Origin: Affinirhizobium straminoryzae
GTDB taxonomy: Bacteria > Pseudomonadota > Alphaproteobacteria > Rhizobiales > Rhizobiaceae
NCBI RefSeq assembly: GCF_007004135.1
Contig: NZ_VJMG01000063.1
Location: forward strand, 1-32,499
DNA length: 32,499 nucleotides
Direction: 5' to 3'
Shown in pieces: positions 32,020 to 32,499 of the stretch. The translations under genes and the position numbers were made by a program. The notes beneath the pieces were generated by a model, which did no database searches, was not told the origin of the DNA, and saw only the letters and a program-made list of their open reading frames with translations. Every line of letters starts with the position of its first letter. Within the stretch, counting starts at the first letter, position 1.

Positions 32020-32260
32020 GTTGTGGTGCCCTGACGAATCATGGTTTTCCACGACATCAGGTGGGCCGCCTTTCACTCCGTTAAGCTGGGCGAATTTACT
32101 TATCTGACCACCCTTTCGTAAGCTCTCAGAAACGATCAGCGCCGTGATCTCGTCAGGACGTTGGCGATTGACGTCACGTCCTCCGCGATGCGCTGCGAAA
32201 AGCACCGATGTACTCTCCAGCAAGAAACTCATCGCCGCTCATCCCAGTAATCTTGGTCAT
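32020..32260 (-). pseudogene. IS66-type tnpA (Orf1) remnant with frameshifts
   Basis: Three reading frames on the minus strand join into one transposase-accessory-like sequence. 'MTKITGMSGDEF' starts at 32260. A second frame then gives 'LLESTSVLFAAHRGGRDVNR', continuing 'PDEITALIVSESLRKGGQISKF'. A third frame gives 'HLMSWKTMIRQG' at 32063-32028. The order of an Arg/Asn-Pro-Asp-Glu, 'IVSESL' helix-turn-helix and 'HL-SW-RQG' motifs resembles the small TnpA protein of IS66 elements. Two frameshifts (about 32225 and 32065) make it non-functional. No tnpB, tnpC or IS66 end repeats were seen. Confidence 0.55.
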
Positions 32261-32305
32261 ATGTCAGACGGTGGAAGCCAGCGTCGGAGCGGAACAGCCG
32301 TTACA

Positions 32306-32350
32306 ACGAAGACAGGCCCCGCCGGATGAACCGGCGGGGCCTGTCTTCGT
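32306..32350. repeat. perfect 20-bp inverted repeat, terminator-like
   Basis: Arms 32306-32325 and 32331-32350 (ACGAAGACAGGCCCCGCCGG and its exact complement) flank a 5-base loop ATGAA. The stem is very stable. No T run follows on either strand beyond TCTTCGT. A stop codon for a minus-strand open frame entering from the right overlaps its edge, so it may be that gene's terminator. Confidence 0.65.
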
Positions 32351-32499
32351 CATACGGGCTGGCTGCGGGTCGCTTGCATCGGCGGCGTTGGCGGGACGCT
32401 GCCGGCAGGATGCAAGGACCCGCAAGGAAACCGCGCCTCCCTTCCGCTCAAGCCGCCAGACAAGGCCTTTGCGAAAGTGCCGGTCCCGGTGGGTGGATC
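32350..32499 (-). CDS. possible 3' end of a gene entering from the right edge
   Basis: One minus-strand frame is open from the window edge for 49 codons and stops at 32350, exactly at the inverted repeat. Its last residues are Pro-rich ('GSVPPTPPMQATRSQPV'). Another minus-strand frame is also open here. The only support is the placement of the stop beside a terminator-like hairpin. No family can be named. Confidence 0.25.
   Translation of the reverse strand, partial: DPPTGTGTFAKALSGGLSGREARFPCGSLHPAGSVPPTPPMQATRSQPV

Noticed and set aside
31614..32084. 156-codon plus-strand frame over the AT-rich region
   Set aside because: It is antisense to the membrane protein start and the IS66 remnant, with no coding features.
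1..32499. CRISPR arrays, tRNA or rRNA genes, toxin-antitoxin or phage-defence genes
   Set aside because: Looked for on both strands; no regularly spaced repeats, tRNA-like sequences or defence-type domains were recognised.

Overview
The window is GC-rich, densely packed chromosomal DNA. It looks like an alphaproteobacterium of the Rhizobiales, probably Rhizobiaceae. This is inferred from codon use, a stand-alone ribB behind an FMN riboswitch, FNR/FixK-type boxes on a cydDCABX cluster, an oxyR/katG divergon, an IS66-type remnant and the overall protein style. No rRNA, tRNA, CRISPR array or intact mobile element was seen.

Layout. (1) 1-2960, minus strand: the 5' part of a glycosidase-like gene, a ROK sugar kinase and a DMT/EamA exporter. 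(2) 3061-10091: an NsrR-like Rrf2 regulator divergent from cydD-cydC-cydA-cydB-cydX, which encodes the bd-type quinol oxidase, its ABC maturation exporter and the 38-residue CydX subunit. FNR/FixK-type boxes precede cydD and cydA, and a strong terminator follows cydX. (3) 10203-11123: FMN riboswitch and ribB. (4) 11201-14591: oxyR divergent from katG. (5) 14738-15790: an acyltransferase-3 membrane protein. (6) 16186-18211: a class-V PLP enzyme divergent from an Lrp/AsnC regulator. (7) 18223-21462, minus strand: an adenosylcobalamin riboswitch, a possible 28-residue leader peptide, and a binding protein, permease and ATPase joined by GTGA overlaps, most likely a corrinoid importer. (8) 22002-23636: eptA, a lipid A phosphoethanolamine transferase. 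(9) 23666-26392: an acetate/succinate-type CoA-transferase with its own FNR-like box, divergent from purU. (10) 26746-30169: glsA, a MarR regulator, a 1-Cys peroxiredoxin and a secreted DUF1194 protein with a von Willebrand-type metal site. (11) 30234-32499: an AT-richer region with a polytopic, GT-C-like membrane protein, a frameshifted IS66-type tnpA remnant and a perfect 20-bp inverted repeat.

How the genes fit together. Much of the window concerns respiration at low oxygen and redox defence. The bd oxidase genes and, by sequence, the CoA-transferase carry FNR/FixK-like sites placed where an activator would sit. OxyR/KatG and the peroxiredoxin handle peroxide. Two metabolite riboswitches, for FMN and B12, sit about 11 kb apart.

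I found no clear multi-gene system of a wholly new type. The observations most worth following are the coupled leader ORF behind the B12 riboswitch, the operator-like palindromes near cydD and between the B12 operon and eptA, the FNR-type box on the CoA-transferase, the Lrp-linked PLP enzyme with a double-cysteine motif, and the AT-rich island at the right edge.
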